NCBI RefSeq assembly: GCF_007744675.1
Contig: NZ_CP036269.1
Coordinates: 868,001-932,000 of the forward strand
Direction of reading: 5' to 3'
Length of the DNA: 64,000 nt
Origin: Gimesia alba
GTDB lineage: Bacteria > Planctomycetota > Planctomycetia > Planctomycetales > Planctomycetaceae
The translations under genes were made by a program, and so were the position numbers. How positions within the stretch are numbered: the first letter of the stretch is position 1; each line of letters opens with the position of its first letter. This document shows positions 33,655 to 42,080 of this stretch, in pieces. The notes under the pieces were generated by a model. It was not told the origin of the DNA and did not search any database. It worked only from the letters and a program-made list of their open reading frames with translations.

Positions 33655-34715
33655 AAATTGCAGTATTTTTACCAAATTGGATTGGTGATGCTGTGATGGC
33701 AACACCGGCACTGCGGGCGATTCGACATCAGTATCCGGATGCTGAAATTGTGACGATTCAGAGACCGTATGTCGCAGATGCCTTAGACGGTTTAGATTTG
33801 GTTGATCGTACCATCTCCTTAAAAAGTGGTCAAAATCTTGTCTCCCGTTTGCAACTTTTACAGCAGCTCAGACGCGAGCGATTTGACTTATCAATTCTGT
33901 TTCCCAATTCATTTCGTAGTGCCTGGCTCGCATTTTTAGCGGGGATTCCGCGGCGAGTTGGCATTAATCGTGACGGACGTGGTTGGTTGTTAACAGATGC
34001 GATTCCAGCCAGAGACAAACAGACGCCTCATCCCGCGATTGACGAATACCTGCGGATTGCCACCTTCCTGGTTGAAGAAGCTCAAACTGATTCAGAGGTC
34101 TCTCTGCCTCTCTCCCGAACGATGGAACTGGCAGTGACCGAGGCAGATCAGAAACGTTGGAAAGCATTTCTAGATCAACAGTCCGCTGAATTCAAGAGTC
34201 GACCTTTGATCTGTTTGAATCCCGGTGGTGCATTCGGAGCTGCCAAGCATTGGCCCACGGCGCATTTTGGGGAACTGGCTGAGCGAATTGCAAACGAATT
34301 GGATCGGTCCGTATTAGTCGTTTGCGGCCCAGCTGAAAAAACAGAGGCGCTGCAGATTGTAGAACAGGCCAACCATCATTTGGTGACATCTCTGGCGGCG
34401 GAACCACTTCATTTAGGACTGACAAAAGCGGCAATTCAACAGGCCGAGTTGCTGGTCACAACCGACTCTGGGCCACGGCATTTTGCAGCTCCCTTTCAAG
34501 TGCCCGTTGTGACACTGTTTGGTCCCACTCATATTTTGTGGAGTGAAACCTATTATGACCGTGGTTTGCATTTACAGCTGGATCTGGACTGCGGACCTTG
34601 CCAGCAGCGAGTGTGTCCCTTAGGGCACCATCGTTGTATGAAAGATCTCCGAGCAGACCAGGTCTTTCGAGCAGTCGTTTCCCTCTTGGATCAGCAGAAC
34701 AAAAAAGCGGCTTGA
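33651..34715 (+). CDS. waaF: ADP-heptose:LPS heptosyltransferase II
   Basis: GT9-family enzyme that adds the second heptose to the LPS inner core on the cytoplasmic face of the inner membrane. The 354-residue protein starts MKIAVFLPNWIGDAVMATPA, the usual WaaF N-terminus with the Asp of the acceptor site, and has the ADP-heptose-binding TTDSGPRHFAAPFQVP and VTLFGPTHILWS segments near residue 270, followed by a Cys-rich CGPCQQRVCPLGHHRC stretch typical of WaaF. It is translationally coupled to hldE. WaaF and the broader heptosyltransferase family are hard to separate from sequence alone, but the hldE linkage supports this assignment. Confidence 0.92.
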   Translation: MKIAVFLPNWIGDAVMATPALRAIRHQYPDAEIVTIQRPYVADALDGLDLVDRTISLKSGQNLVSRLQLLQQLRRERFDLSILFPNSFRSAWLAFLAGIPRRVGINRDGRGWLLTDAIPARDKQTPHPAIDEYLRIATFLVEEAQTDSEVSLPLSRTMELAVTEADQKRWKAFLDQQSAEFKSRPLICLNPGGAFGAAKHWPTAHFGELAERIANELDRSVLVVCGPAEKTEALQIVEQANHHLVTSLAAEPLHLGLTKAAIQQAELLVTTDSGPRHFAAPFQVPVVTLFGPTHILWSETYYDRGLHLQLDLDCGPCQQRVCPLGHHRCMKDLRADQVFRAVVSLLDQQNKKAA

Positions 34716-34722
34716 AGCGAAA

Positions 34723-35985
34723 TCAGGCGGCCCATGAGGGATCCTGGTTCTGCAAATGGTCACTACGTTCGATCTCTTGAATTGCCAGACTCTGCCCGGC
34801 TCGGCTCTCTAAGTAGACTATCTGCCAGGCCATCAGAGGAATAATTCCCAGTGGTAGCAGGGCGGGCGACCAGGAAGCCACCGGCAGGAGCAGGCGTTCG
34901 ACTCCTCCTGTACCCAGGGGGATCAGCATCAGCCAGGCGATTGCCGCTAATGATGGATAGCAGTGTTCCTTAAGGCTGACTATGAGCGCCCAACTCGCAA
35001 TTGGGGCGGCGAGCAGGAAAGTTAGTCTTTCTGTTCCGGGACCAGCCAGCAACTGCCAGCAAACCCAGGTCATGAGAACGCCTGTGAAATATGCCTCGGG
35101 TGTACGCGCGATTGTAGCCAATCTAAGACACCAGAATAAAGCAAGTCCGGCTAATCCCAGTTGCAGAATGGTATAAACTCGATCATCCACATACGTTCCA
35201 AAGTGCTCGGCAATGGTGTAAGCATCGCGTAGTCCTGCTTGCCTGAGTGTTCTGTAAGGTCCCGTGAGTAAAGCATACCAGTCCTGGTATTGTTGCAGCA
35301 CAACAGGCAAGGGACGCGTTAAGAAGGGAGGCACAACCAGAATTGCGCCAGCGGCGGCAAATCGCACTGAGAGCTGTCTGGGGAAGCGAGCCATTAACAA
35401 CAACGCCAGGGCGGCAGGCCAAAGTTTGATATGGACGGCAGCGGCCAGCAGAAAAGCGGCTGCCCACCAACGCTCTTTTTTCAGAGAGACCACCGCGAAA
35501 ACTGCTAACGCGAAAACAAGTGAGTTACTTTGAGCCGACCAGATGGCACGCGTGCAGCCTGCCAGACTGAGTGTTAGAAAACAGGCTTCTTGAAATTTCG
35601 TCCACTCTCCCGGAAAGATTTCTTTGACTAATAAGCGTAGCGCAAAAACCAGCAAAACAATATTCAGCGCAGACCAGAGAATGCCACCCAGGGTGGCAGG
35701 CAGAATTGCAAAGGGAGAAAAAGCCAACGCAAACGTCGGGCTATATCGAAAACCCGTCTTCTGGGTTTCATTATCGTACAAGCTGTGGTCAGCCCACCAG
35801 TTAATTGAAGAATCGGCAAAGCAGGGGTATACCGATTTTTTCTCTGGCTGGACGACAAATTTCACGCTCACCGCGATCCAGAGCACCGCCCAGAGAATCA
35901 AAGCTCGTTTGAGCCAGATTTTGCCGGATGCTTCTTCGACCTGGGGTGATTTGAAAAACAATGATTTTTGTTCGAATGAACTCAT
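34723..35985 (-). CDS. DUF2029/GT87-type membrane glycosyltransferase
   Basis: A roughly 420-residue protein with about ten hydrophobic helices, resembling the GT87 (DUF2029) family of polyprenyl-phosphate-mannose-dependent mannosyltransferases. After the first helix comes an extracytoplasmic stretch (YPCFADSSINWWADHSLYDN) where the family's acidic catalytic residue lies. I chose ATG 35985; the frame opens with TTG at 36024, but the 13 extra residues look non-coding. Its 3' end is 7 bp from the convergent waaF stop. It lies inside the LPS-core cluster and is likely to transfer a sugar to an envelope glycan; the sugar is unknown. Confidence 0.7.
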   Translation of the reverse strand: MSSFEQKSLFFKSPQVEEASGKIWLKRALILWAVLWIAVSVKFVVQPEKKSVYPCFADSSINWWADHSLYDNETQKTGFRYSPTFALAFSPFAILPATLGGILWSALNIVLLVFALRLLVKEIFPGEWTKFQEACFLTLSLAGCTRAIWSAQSNSLVFALAVFAVVSLKKERWWAAAFLLAAAVHIKLWPAALALLLMARFPRQLSVRFAAAGAILVVPPFLTRPLPVVLQQYQDWYALLTGPYRTLRQAGLRDAYTIAEHFGTYVDDRVYTILQLGLAGLALFWCLRLATIARTPEAYFTGVLMTWVCWQLLAGPGTERLTFLLAAPIASWALIVSLKEHCYPSLAAIAWLMLIPLGTGGVERLLLPVASWSPALLPLGIIPLMAWQIVYLESRAGQSLAIQEIERSDHLQNQDPSWAA

Positions 35986-36088
35986 GTCAGACCTGAGAAA
36001 AGAGTGTCTTACATGGAAAGACAAAAGAGCCTTGGAAAAGTAAGCTTACAACAGGTGCTTTTATTGCTTTTAGTCAATCGGAGCAAGA

Positions 36089-36844
36089 TCAATCATTCAG
36101 TGGCCCTGTTTCTCGGGTCGAACTTTGAAGTTGTTTTCGCAATTTCTGAAAAAGGAGTTTACGCTGCCTGCGCGGGATTGAATTAACGGCAGAACGTATA
36201 CAAATGATTTGCAGTGAAGTCGGGAGCGGGATTCGTTCGTGAATGGGCTGAATGGCCAGCCGGTCGAGCATATATACGATGGCAGTGAGTGGGGACAGGC
36301 AGTTACGGATTCCGACAGGGTCAATCAGCCAGAGGGTTGGTTTTTGTTGAACTTGATTCGCGGGTTTGACGACCACGTTTTCCAATTTCAAATCGCGATG
36401 TCGTAAATGAGTTGACGCAAGTTTTCGAACAATCTCTCCCAGCTCTCTGGCGATCAAACATTGTTCGGCATGAGAGTAACTTTCGCCAGAATTTAACAGG
36501 TCAAATACGGTAGCCCCTTCGATAAATGGCATTTCCAATTGAAAAAAATCTCCGGCACGATAAACGGGAGTCACAGGTTGAGGGGTATTGATGCCAGCGG
36601 TCAATAATTTCCAGGCACCCGAAATCTGACGTTGAGGTTGTGACTGTTTGAAAAGTGATTTCCAGCGGAGTTTCCAGGAGATCGGCCAGCGTTTCAGAGT
36701 TGTCAGGCCACGTTCAGGAATATCGATCAGCCATACGGAACGTAAGTCTTCTTCTTTAAGACAGCGAATTGTCGTATAAGTGGCACTGTCATCGAACAAT
36801 TTGAAGCGGAAATGTTCTTCGCGATGGAAATCAGACAATTTCAC
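36089..36844 (-). CDS. LPS-core kinase-like protein (WaaP/Kdo-kinase family)
   Basis: A 251-residue protein with a eukaryotic-like kinase fold of the WaaP/KdkA type, which phosphorylates heptose or Kdo of the LPS inner core. The catalytic loop is LRHRDLKLENVVV near residue 150 and the metal-binding motif is LIDPVGIRN near residue 175, where DPV replaces the usual DFG, as happens in this family. The hinge and N-lobe are present, but the glycine-rich loop is weak. Start is GTG 36844; an ATG at 36857 is out of frame. The neighbours (hldE, waaF, two GT2 genes) support an LPS role. Which sugar is phosphorylated is unknown. Confidence 0.75.
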   Translation of the reverse strand: MKLSDFHREEHFRFKLFDDSATYTTIRCLKEEDLRSVWLIDIPERGLTTLKRWPISWKLRWKSLFKQSQPQRQISGAWKLLTAGINTPQPVTPVYRAGDFFQLEMPFIEGATVFDLLNSGESYSHAEQCLIARELGEIVRKLASTHLRHRDLKLENVVVKPANQVQQKPTLWLIDPVGIRNCLSPLTAIVYMLDRLAIQPIHERIPLPTSLQIICIRSAVNSIPRRQRKLLFQKLRKQLQSSTRETGPLND

Positions 36845-36969
36845 CGGGGCTTTTCATGATTTTGTCGATTGCCCTTTTCGGAACGGCAGAATCCTGCCAA
36901 ACTCTTGGCAATCTTTATGGAAAAAGGGGAGTTGATCATACTAGTATGCATCAATCAGGTACCCTCTTT

Positions 36970-37022
36970 TAACAGGATCGCGCACGGTTGACAATCTTGA
37001 ATATTGTCCAACTTTCCTGTTA
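36970..37022 (+). promoter_or_regulatory. Nested stem-loop in the leader of the WaaE-like gene
   Basis: TAACAGGA (36970-36977) and TCCTGTTA (37015-37022) form a perfect 8-bp outer arm. Inside, GTTG-ACAAT (36987-36995) pairs with ATTGT-CCAAC (37003-37012) with one bulged C. The structure ends 39 nt before the ATG at 37062 and has no U-tract, so it is not a standard terminator. It could be a 5'-leader RNA element or an operator. Confidence 0.45.
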
Positions 37023-37061
37023 GGTGTAGCGAATTCGTAATGTAGTAAAAAAGTCAACTTT

Positions 37062-37820
37062 ATGTCGTTATCGATTATAGTCATTGTCAAGAACGAGGAA
37101 TCATCGATCCGGGATTGCCTGGCGTCGGTCGTCTGGGCGGATGAAATCATTGTATTAGATTCCGGCAGCACCGATCAGACCGTTGGAATTTGTAAAGAAT
37201 ACACAGACAAAGTCTATGAAACGGACTGGCCTGGTTTCGGCCCGCAGAAAAACAGGGCTCTCGAATATGCGACCAAAGAGTGGGTGCTTTCGATCGATGC
37301 AGACGAGCGAATTTCATACGATCTGCAAACAGAAATCAAACGTGTGATCCAGATGCCCAAGCGGTATGATGCCTATTCCATGCCTCGGCGTTCTAATTAC
37401 TGTGGCCGCTACATGAAACACAGCGGTTGGTGGCCAGACCGCGTCGTGCGTTTGTTTCGAAGAGGGAAAGCGCATTTCAGTGATGACCTGGTTCACGAAC
37501 GAATCATCGTGGAAGGCAAAACCGGAAAATTAAAAGAGCCGATCATTCACGAATCGTTATTGACCATCGAGCAGGTCTTAAACACCATGAATTCGTATTC
37601 CACCGCTGGTGCAAAAATGATGGCCGAGGAGCATCAAACTGCAGGCTTGTGTAAAGCGATCCTGCATGGTTTGTGGACCTTTCTCCGAACCTATTTCTTC
37701 CGTGCCGGTTTTCTGGATGGCAAGGAAGGATTCATGCTGGCGATTTCGAATGCTGAGGGAACGTATTATCGGTATCTGAAACTGATGGTGATCAATCGCG
37801 AGAATCAGAAAGAAGTCTGA
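37062..37820 (+). CDS. GT2 glycosyltransferase, WaaE/KdtX-like
   Basis: A 252-residue family 2 glycosyltransferase resembling the WaaE/LgtF group, which adds glucose to inner-core heptose of LPS. It starts SLSIIVIVKNEESSI, has LDSGSTDQT near residue 33 and the DADER metal-binding motif near residue 79, then a WPDRVVRLFRRGKAHF segment conserved in the group. No membrane segments were seen; probably peripheral at the inner membrane. It is followed after 7 bp by a second GT2 gene, so the two form an operon. Its leader carries the nested stem-loop at 36970-37022. The specific sugar is inferred from family only. Confidence 0.87.
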   Translation: MSLSIIVIVKNEESSIRDCLASVVWADEIIVLDSGSTDQTVGICKEYTDKVYETDWPGFGPQKNRALEYATKEWVLSIDADERISYDLQTEIKRVIQMPKRYDAYSMPRRSNYCGRYMKHSGWWPDRVVRLFRRGKAHFSDDLVHERIIVEGKTGKLKEPIIHESLLTIEQVLNTMNSYSTAGAKMMAEEHQTAGLCKAILHGLWTFLRTYFFRAGFLDGKEGFMLAISNAEGTYYRYLKLMVINRENQKEV

Positions 37821-37827
37821 TCGTTCC

Positions 37828-38649
37828 ATGCCTGGACTAGCTGTCATTATTACGACTTACAACTGGCCGGCTGCATTGGAAGCCGTGCTGGCTGGTTATC
37901 TCTCGCAACAGCGGCCTCCCGATGAATTGATTGTTGCCGACGATGGATCAACACAGGAAACAAGAACCGTCATTGATACGTTTCGGGATCAGGCACCGTT
38001 TCCCGTTAAGCATGTCTGGCATGCAGACGAAGGATTTCGCGCAGGTGCCATTCGGAATCGGGCAATCCAGAATTCAGAAGCAGACTATATTGTTTTCACT
38101 GACGGCGATTGTATTCCCGCACCCTGGTTTCTCCAGCAGCATCAGCGACTGGCCGACCAAGGCTGGTTCCTGTCAGGGAATCGGGTTTTGCTGTCACAAC
38201 ATTTTTCGCAGGAAGTGCTAGAGGAAAAGATCCCCATTCATACCTGGAATCGGCTGCAGTGGTTTCAGGCCCGCCGTCGCAAACAGATAAACCGGCTGCT
38301 GCCGTTATTCAAAATTCCCTTGGGACGCTGGTATCGGCGACGTCTGGCGAAAGCATGGGAAGGCGCCAAAACCTGTAACCTGTCTGCCTGGAAAGAGGAT
38401 CTTCTGGCCGTCAATGGGTTTGATGAAGATTACACCGGTTGGGGCATGGAAGATTCTGACTTGGTACTGCGGTTGATCAGAAACGGCGTTTATCATCAGG
38501 ATGCCCGGTTTGCTGCCCCCGTATTTCACTTATGGCACCCGGAAAATTCGCGTGACCAACTGGAAGAAAATCAACGTCGGCTACAGCAGTTGATAGATAC
38601 CGACCGCATTCAAGCCAGAGTGGGCATTGAACAGGCTTCAGCAGGGTGA
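37828..38649 (+). CDS. GT2 glycosyltransferase with C-terminal GT7-type segment
   Basis: A 273-residue glycosyltransferase. It starts LAVIITTYNWPAALEAVLAG, with a DDGST motif near residue 37, DGDC near residue 92 as the metal site, and the C-terminal GWGMEDSDL near residue 204, typical of galactosyltransferase-like (GT7 C-terminal) domains. Its start is 7 nt after the stop of the WaaE-like gene. It probably extends the LPS core or a related surface glycan. A short hairpin (ATTCC/GGAAT) sits just after the stop, between it and the convergent sulfatase. Donor and acceptor are unknown. Confidence 0.85.
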   Translation: MPGLAVIITTYNWPAALEAVLAGYLSQQRPPDELIVADDGSTQETRTVIDTFRDQAPFPVKHVWHADEGFRAGAIRNRAIQNSEADYIVFTDGDCIPAPWFLQQHQRLADQGWFLSGNRVLLSQHFSQEVLEEKIPIHTWNRLQWFQARRRKQINRLLPLFKIPLGRWYRRRLAKAWEGAKTCNLSAWKEDLLAVNGFDEDYTGWGMEDSDLVLRLIRNGVYHQDARFAAPVFHLWHPENSRDQLEENQRRLQQLIDTDRIQARVGIEQASAG

Positions 38650-38675
38650 AGCATTCCTGAAAGGGAATCTCCAGA

Positions 38676-40469
38676 CTATTCTGTACGGAATATCTCAACG
38701 AAGAATGCACCGCGTGAAACACCGTTGCCTTCATCGAGCCAGGTCTGCAGTTTTTTCTGGCCTTTGGTTAGCTCAACCGTGAAGGTTGTAGACAGGTCTC
38801 CCTCTGCCACTTTTTGTTCCAGTTTCTGGTCTCCGATTTGAATGCGGGCGATCCCTTTCTTCAGCGAATGGTGAGCAGATTCCGGGCGAGAACGAAGCGT
38901 GACTTCATAAGTCCCCGGCTGTGTCACATCAACAATCCAGAAACCATTGGCGATCGGGTTTTTGGCGATCAACTTGTGATTCCACGGGACCTGTTCGATT
39001 GGCGCGTGCCAGTCGTGGCAGGTCAGATGGGAAGGGTTTTCAGCCTGTGCGCCAAGACCAATTGCGACATAGCGACTGAACTTTGGGGTGAGACTGTCCC
39101 ACCATTTTTCATATTCGGCAGTGAGGTATTTGACAACGCCCGGGTATTCGGCTGCGACATTTTTAATCTGCCCCGGGTCCGCCTGAATATCATACAGTTC
39201 TTTTTCATTCACCAGTCGCCAGCGATCGGTCATGACGGCTGATTTTCGCCACTTTTCGGGGGTTTCGATTCGTTGTGAGTGCACAATCAAGGTGCGCTTT
39301 CGCAGCTCTTCTTTTTTTCCATTTAGAATTGGAACCAGGCTGGTGCCGTCCAGTTTCAATTCACTGGACACAGTCAGGTCGCAGAGCTCTGCCAGTGTCG
39401 GAAGTAGATCAATGTGAGCAGTCAACTGGTTGATGTCTCGTCCCCCAGTGAGCTTGCCTGCGGGCCAATGGATGTAACAGGGCACTCGATGGCCTCCATC
39501 ATACTCGGAACCCTTTGTTCCTCGCATCCCGGCGTTGTATCCGGGCCAGATATCAAGTATTACCGGCTTCCCTTTAGCGAGTCGGCGTTGCTGTTTTTTG
39601 GAGAGGTCTTTTTTCTTAGGACGTTGCACGCCGGCGGCAGTGCCGTTGTCGGTCATGAAAATCAGGATCGTGTTTTCTTCGAGACCTGTTTCCTTCAAAT
39701 GTTGCAATAACCGCCCCATGTTTTCGTCGATGTTAGTAATCATCCCGTAAAAGGGAGCCATATTGCCGGTCACGTTTTGGGCAGCATAAGGATCACTATA
39801 TTTTTTATCTACCAGATAAGGACCGTGCGGAGCATTGGTTGAGATGTAAGCAAAAAAGGGTTTTGATTTATCTTCTTCGATAAACTTCCAGGCTTCATCG
39901 AACCAGATATCCGTGCAATATCCAGTGAACTTTTCCGGTTTTCCCAGACGGAGATAGGTATCGTCAAAGTAATCGTTTTTCCAGTCGTCGGGAGTTTGTC
40001 CTACTCCGCCGCCGCCATGTTGCACAACGGTCTCAAAGCCCTGGTCTTGGGGGCGAAGTGGGTAATTATCGCCCAGATGCCATTTCCCAAAGAGCCCGGT
40101 CCGGTAGCCGTTGCTTTTGAAAATTTCTGCCAATGTGACTTCATTGGTATCCATCAGAGAACGTCCCATGATGGTATGCCAGACACCCGTCCGAGTTGAG
40201 TACCGACCTGTCATCAATGCAGACCGTGTCGGGGCACAGGTTGGGTCCACATGGAAATTCGTTAATCGCAAACTCTTCTGATAAAGCTGATCCAAATTCG
40301 GCGTTTTGATGAGTCTGTTGCCATGTGCGGCAATATCCCCATACCCCTGGTCATCAGTAATCACCAGAATAATATTCGGTTTCGCATCAGTCGGTGTGTC
40401 TGCATATGATTCTGGCCAGGTGACCAGAAAAATCAAGATGAAAGTCATAAGGTGCAAAATGGATCGCAT
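38676..40469 (-). CDS. Secreted arylsulfatase-like sulfatase
   Basis: Type I sulfatase that hydrolyses sulfate esters, probably on algal or other polysaccharides, as is frequent in planctomycetes. The formylglycine motif is DPTCAPTRSALMTGR with the Cys near residue 80; NIILVITDDQGYGD at the start binds calcium through its Asp pair, and later GKWHLG and FMTDNGTAAG are usual family motifs. The signal peptide is MRSILHLMTFILIFLVTWPE, so I chose ATG 40469 rather than the frame's open start at 40589. A C-terminal extension of about 100 residues resembles a carbohydrate-binding or beta-sandwich module. No carbohydrate-active gene cluster surrounds it, so its substrate is unknown. Confidence 0.9.
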   Translation of the reverse strand: MRSILHLMTFILIFLVTWPESYADTPTDAKPNIILVITDDQGYGDIAAHGNRLIKTPNLDQLYQKSLRLTNFHVDPTCAPTRSALMTGRYSTRTGVWHTIMGRSLMDTNEVTLAEIFKSNGYRTGLFGKWHLGDNYPLRPQDQGFETVVQHGGGGVGQTPDDWKNDYFDDTYLRLGKPEKFTGYCTDIWFDEAWKFIEEDKSKPFFAYISTNAPHGPYLVDKKYSDPYAAQNVTGNMAPFYGMITNIDENMGRLLQHLKETGLEENTILIFMTDNGTAAGVQRPKKKDLSKKQQRRLAKGKPVILDIWPGYNAGMRGTKGSEYDGGHRVPCYIHWPAGKLTGGRDINQLTAHIDLLPTLAELCDLTVSSELKLDGTSLVPILNGKKEELRKRTLIVHSQRIETPEKWRKSAVMTDRWRLVNEKELYDIQADPGQIKNVAAEYPGVVKYLTAEYEKWWDSLTPKFSRYVAIGLGAQAENPSHLTCHDWHAPIEQVPWNHKLIAKNPIANGFWIVDVTQPGTYEVTLRSRPESAHHSLKKGIARIQIGDQKLEQKVAEGDLSTTFTVELTKGQKKLQTWLDEGNGVSRGAFFVEIFRTE

Positions 40470-40811
40470 AGCCTGCTCGTCGTAGTGTTTAGGTCTTTGG
40501 AGTGATTCAGATATAAATCGATTTTTGCATAAATATCCAAATTCCAGTTTAACTGGCCACCTCAGGGAAAGGTAGCAATATTTTAACATGTCTTCGATTT
40601 ATACCCCTGTTTCAGGACCGGGGTTCGTTGTACATGCCTTCTTTTCCGTATAATCGGAAAGAAAAAGAGGAGAGAACAGGAGTTTCGATCAATTCCTTTT
40701 GATTCCTGACTACGCTATGATGATCCTCAATCAGGGGTGAGCCTCCCCCGGAAAGTTCATGTAAGTCGGGGCTCTCATTATATCACCATTTTTTAATTAC
40801 TGAAAAGAGCT
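40470..40811. other. Divergent intergenic region between the sulfatase and ychF
   Basis: The region holds a 13-bp perfect palindrome CCAGTTTAACTGG (40544-40556), a TATAAT at 40649-40654 embedded in a CTTTTCCG...CGGAAAG dyad, and an imperfect hairpin around 40738-40776 in the ychF leader. No ORF is supported. Confidence 0.4.
40634..40654 (+). promoter_or_regulatory. Candidate ychF promoter inside a dyad
   Basis: A perfect TATAAT (40649-40654) lies between CTTTTCCG and CGGAAAG arms, about 158 bp before the ychF ATG. A weak TTGTAC -35 lies about 15 bp upstream. The dyad around the -10 could be an operator or a coincidence; the spacing is short. Confidence 0.3.
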
Positions 40812-41903
40812 ATGGAAGCTGGTATTGTTGGCCTGCCAAATGTAGGTAAATCGACGTTATTTAATGCCTTAACGGCGGCAGGAATTGCTAGTGAAAACTA
40901 TCCCTTCTGTACGATTGAACCCAATGTGGGAATTGTCAACGTGCCAGATCCGAGGCTGGAGATAATTCACAATTATATTCCGACGGACAAAGTCATCCCT
41001 GCCATTTTAAGGCTCGTGGATATCGCTGGTATTGTACGCGGTGCTTCGGAAGGGGAAGGGCTGGGGAACAAATTTCTCTCCCATATTCGTAATGTCGATG
41101 CCATCCTGCATGTGGTCCGTTGTTTTGAAGACAGCGATGTGATCCATGTCGAAGGCAAAGTCGATCCGATCAGTGATATCGAAACGATTGATATTGAGTT
41201 AATGCTGGCTGACATGCAGACCGTTGAATCTGCGAAAGTCAAAGCGGCCAAAACAGCCCGGTCAGGGAATGCGGAAGCAAAGTCGCGGTTGGTCGTGCTG
41301 GAGGCGTGTGCGGAAAGATTGTCTCAGGAACAACCACTGCGTGGGTTGACGTTTGATAATCCGGATCAGCAGAAAATCTTCAAAGGATATCAGTTCCTGA
41401 CAGCCAAGCCGGTTCTCTACCTGGCAAATGTCGATGAAGATGATGTTCTCGGAGAAGGGGAACTTGTACAACGGGTTCGGGAACGTGCCGCTCAAGAAGG
41501 GGGCGACGTGGTTCCCGTCTGCGGTCGATTGGAAGCTGAGATCGCCGAACTGGATGAAGCCGATCGTAAGGAAATGCTCGAGAGCGTTGGATTGGAAGAA
41601 CCGGCACTAGCTGTCGTCGCCCGTGCTGCTTACCACACCCTCGGACTGCAGAGTTATTTCACTGCCGGGAAAATCGAAATTCGTGCCTGGACGATCCCTA
41701 TCGGAGCGACTGGTCCCCAGGCCGCGGGTGTCATTCACTCTGATTTTGAACGCGGCTTTATTCGTGCAGAAATTTATTCGGTAGCTGACCTGGAAGAATA
41801 TAAGTCCGAAAAAGCGATCCGAGAAGCCGGCAAACTTCGCGTCGAAGGGAAAGAATATATTATGCAGGACGGTGATATCTGTCACTTCCTGTTTAATGTC
41901 TAA
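40812..41903 (+). CDS. ychF: YchF/OLA1 ATPase
   Basis: Universally conserved TRAFAC P-loop protein that hydrolyses ATP and associates with ribosomes. The 363-residue protein starts [20 protein letters not shown] (G1 motif), has [17 protein letters not shown] as switch II, and NVDE in place of NKxD, the change linked to ATP rather than GTP preference. A helical middle and a C-terminal TGS domain (about residues 278-362) complete the family architecture. Acts in the cytoplasm. A convincing terminator follows it at 41940-41976. Confidence 0.97.
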   Translation: MEAGIVGLPNVGKSTLFNALTAAGIASENYPFCTIEPNVGIVNVPDPRLEIIHNYIPTDKVIPAILRLVDIAGIVRGASEGEGLGNKFLSHIRNVDAILHVVRCFEDSDVIHVEGKVDPISDIETIDIELMLADMQTVESAKVKAAKTARSGNAEAKSRLVVLEACAERLSQEQPLRGLTFDNPDQQKIFKGYQFLTAKPVLYLANVDEDDVLGEGELVQRVRERAAQEGGDVVPVCGRLEAEIAELDEADRKEMLESVGLEEPALAVVARAAYHTLGLQSYFTAGKIEIRAWTIPIGATGPQAAGVIHSDFERGFIRAEIYSVADLEEYKSEKAIREAGKLRVEGKEYIMQDGDICHFLFNV

Positions 41904-41939
41904 GGCAAGGGTTAGTCGCTATGTTTGCAGGGGTTTTTC

Positions 41940-41976
41940 TGAAGTTCGAAATTTTGGAAACGAACTTCACTTTTTT
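41940..41976 (+). terminator. Intrinsic terminator after ychF
   Basis: TGAAGTTCG (41940-41948) and CGAACTTCA (41961-41969) form a perfect 9-bp stem with a 12-nt loop, followed by C and T6 (41971-41976). It lies 37 bp after the ychF stop and ends that transcript before hisC. Confidence 0.8.
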
Positions 41977-42080
41977 GAGAACTCTTGTCTGGATTAACTT
42001 GTCTTATTTCAGGTTCTTATCGGGAAATCCGATGAATACTCAGACGGGCCAACTATTTCGCTTTTATAGAGATCAACAAT

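Noticed and set aside
36844-36857. ATG 36857 as start of the kinase gene
   Set aside because: It is out of frame with the kinase and ends after eight codons.
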